This document shows, in pieces, positions 63,227-64,000 of a DNA stretch of 64,000 bases. The number at the start of each line of letters is the position of its first letter. The stretch's first letter is position 1. Below the pieces are notes generated by a model. That model worked only from the letters and a program-made list of their open reading frames with translations, made no database searches and was not told the DNA's origin. The position numbers and the translations under genes were made by a program. Origin of the DNA: Berghia stephanieae (Eukaryota; Mollusca; Gastropoda; Nudibranchia; Aeolidiidae); contig CM067443.1 of the NCBI GenBank assembly GCA_034508935.3, positions 3,724,972 to 3,788,971 of the forward strand, given 5' to 3'.

Positions 63227-63915
63227 CTAGGCAGCTATGTACTTTTCGTACAAGTCTTTGCTTTCCATTGTCAGGCAGGGTATATATTCCTTCCAACACC
63301 CACGTGGTATGTGTTTCTTTGCCACTGACCATACAATATTTTTGAATTCGTCGTAGTTCTTTGGGTGCGGTTCGACTTTGGAGATCCTGGAGTCGAGTTC
63401 AACTGAGAAATTCCCCCAATTTGCCTTCCTGAAATTAAATCTTCGTTTCAGCTTTTTGATTGGCTTGATCACAGGTCTTGTGGTAACAATAATTGGTCTG
63501 TGTTGAGACCTGGGGATCGGGTCACCGACTGAATTTTCAAAGTTTTGGAAGTGTTTCGATGATATGAATATTAAGTCAGGGTTGTACCCTCTCTTCCATC
63601 TTGCACTGGCGAAGAATGGTATGTCTTTGGCATTGTGTAATAGTGACAAATTATGTTTGAGGGCCCAATTCTCAACTGCATCTCCATCGCTGTTTGTTTG
63701 GCTATAGTCCCATCTGGTGTTGTGGCTGTTGAAATCACCTATCACAATAACGGTTTTATGGTTTGAGAAGTCAAAGAGTGGCCATACAAATAGTGTTGGT
63801 GGTGGCTTGTAGACAGAGATGATATTAAAACGTCTGCTTTCGACTTTCAAAATTTCCACCCCATTTTCTGATAGGTCTATACTGTTGTGATGATTGGGGT
63901 GTAGGGATGATGGTA
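63227..63915 (-). pseudogene. LINE endonuclease (EEP domain) fragment
   Basis: The minus-strand frame runs from about 63915 (HPNHHNSIDLSENGVEILKV, no start codon) through NIISVYKPP, VIGDFNSHNTRWDY, PDLIFIS and SQHRPIIV, then RRFNFRKANWGNFSVEL, and stops at 63227. This is the order of the apurinic-like endonuclease domain of jockey/CR1-type retrotransposons. The usual catalytic SDH is SQH here, so it is probably inactive. Both ends abut microsatellites. No reverse transcriptase follows in the window. Confidence 0.8.
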
Positions 63916-64000
63916 ATATTATTATTGTTATTATTATTGATATTCTTCTTGTTGTTGTTGTTGTTCTTCTTCTTCTTCTTCTTCTTCTTCTTCTTCTTCT
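63916..64000. repeat. (ATT)n, (TTG)n and (TTC)n microsatellite at the window edge
   Basis: ATT units, then TTG units, then TTC units run to the end of the window. Confidence 0.9.

Overview
This is nuclear DNA of an invertebrate animal. It is AT-rich, with long introns with GT/AG ends, no operons, dense simple repeats and many tRNA-derived SINEs. The repeat style (SINEs ending in an AAAGCGCTTTGAGCAC-type tail, and a 530-bp retroposon carrying GGTTTTACGGCGC) suggests a lophotrochozoan, most likely a mollusc, but species and phylum cannot be fixed from sequence alone. Three conserved protein-coding genes and one tRNA gene can be read.

Layout: (1) 2224-5351, minus strand: the first three coding exons of SUPV3L1/SUV3, the mitochondrial ATP-dependent RNA helicase. 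The helicase core lies beyond the left edge. (2) 5352-15356: about 10 kb between two divergent genes, filled with DNA-transposon remnants, SINEs and inverted repeats. (3) 15357-33237, plus strand: an ALMS1-like (Alstrom syndrome protein 1) centrosomal gene, reconstructed here as 15 coding exons and about 2,176 residues, ending in a canonical ALMS motif. Its introns hold a TIR transposon, SINEs and a minisatellite. (4) 33238-45458: repeat-dominated DNA with nested copies of two retroposon families, a LINE fragment and a pogo-like element. (5) 45459-52350, minus strand: a complete nine-exon sideroflexin (SFXN1/3-like) gene encoding exactly 322 residues, with a probable 5' noncoding exon near 54.2 kb. 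(6) 55222-55293: tRNA-His(GTG). (7) 58.3-62.8 kb: two near-identical, internally deleted hAT transposons in inverted orientation, each with its own 8-bp target duplication; one is inserted in an arm of an older palindrome. (8) 63.2-63.9 kb: a LINE endonuclease fragment between microsatellites.

The three protein genes are not an evident pathway. Two encode mitochondrial proteins (SUPV3L1 in RNA turnover, sideroflexin in inner-membrane amino-acid transport) and one a centrosome/basal-body protein. No convincing new multi-gene system was found. The most unusual content is the mobile-element architecture: the inverted hAT pair with a shared N-to-C deletion, a SINE whose 5' end resembles part of 5S rRNA sitting just upstream of an ALMS1 splice acceptor, nested retroposons with readable target duplications, and a TIR element carrying a zinc-knuckle-like ORF. 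Four single-base frameshifts in otherwise intact conserved exons look more like assembly indels than gene decay.
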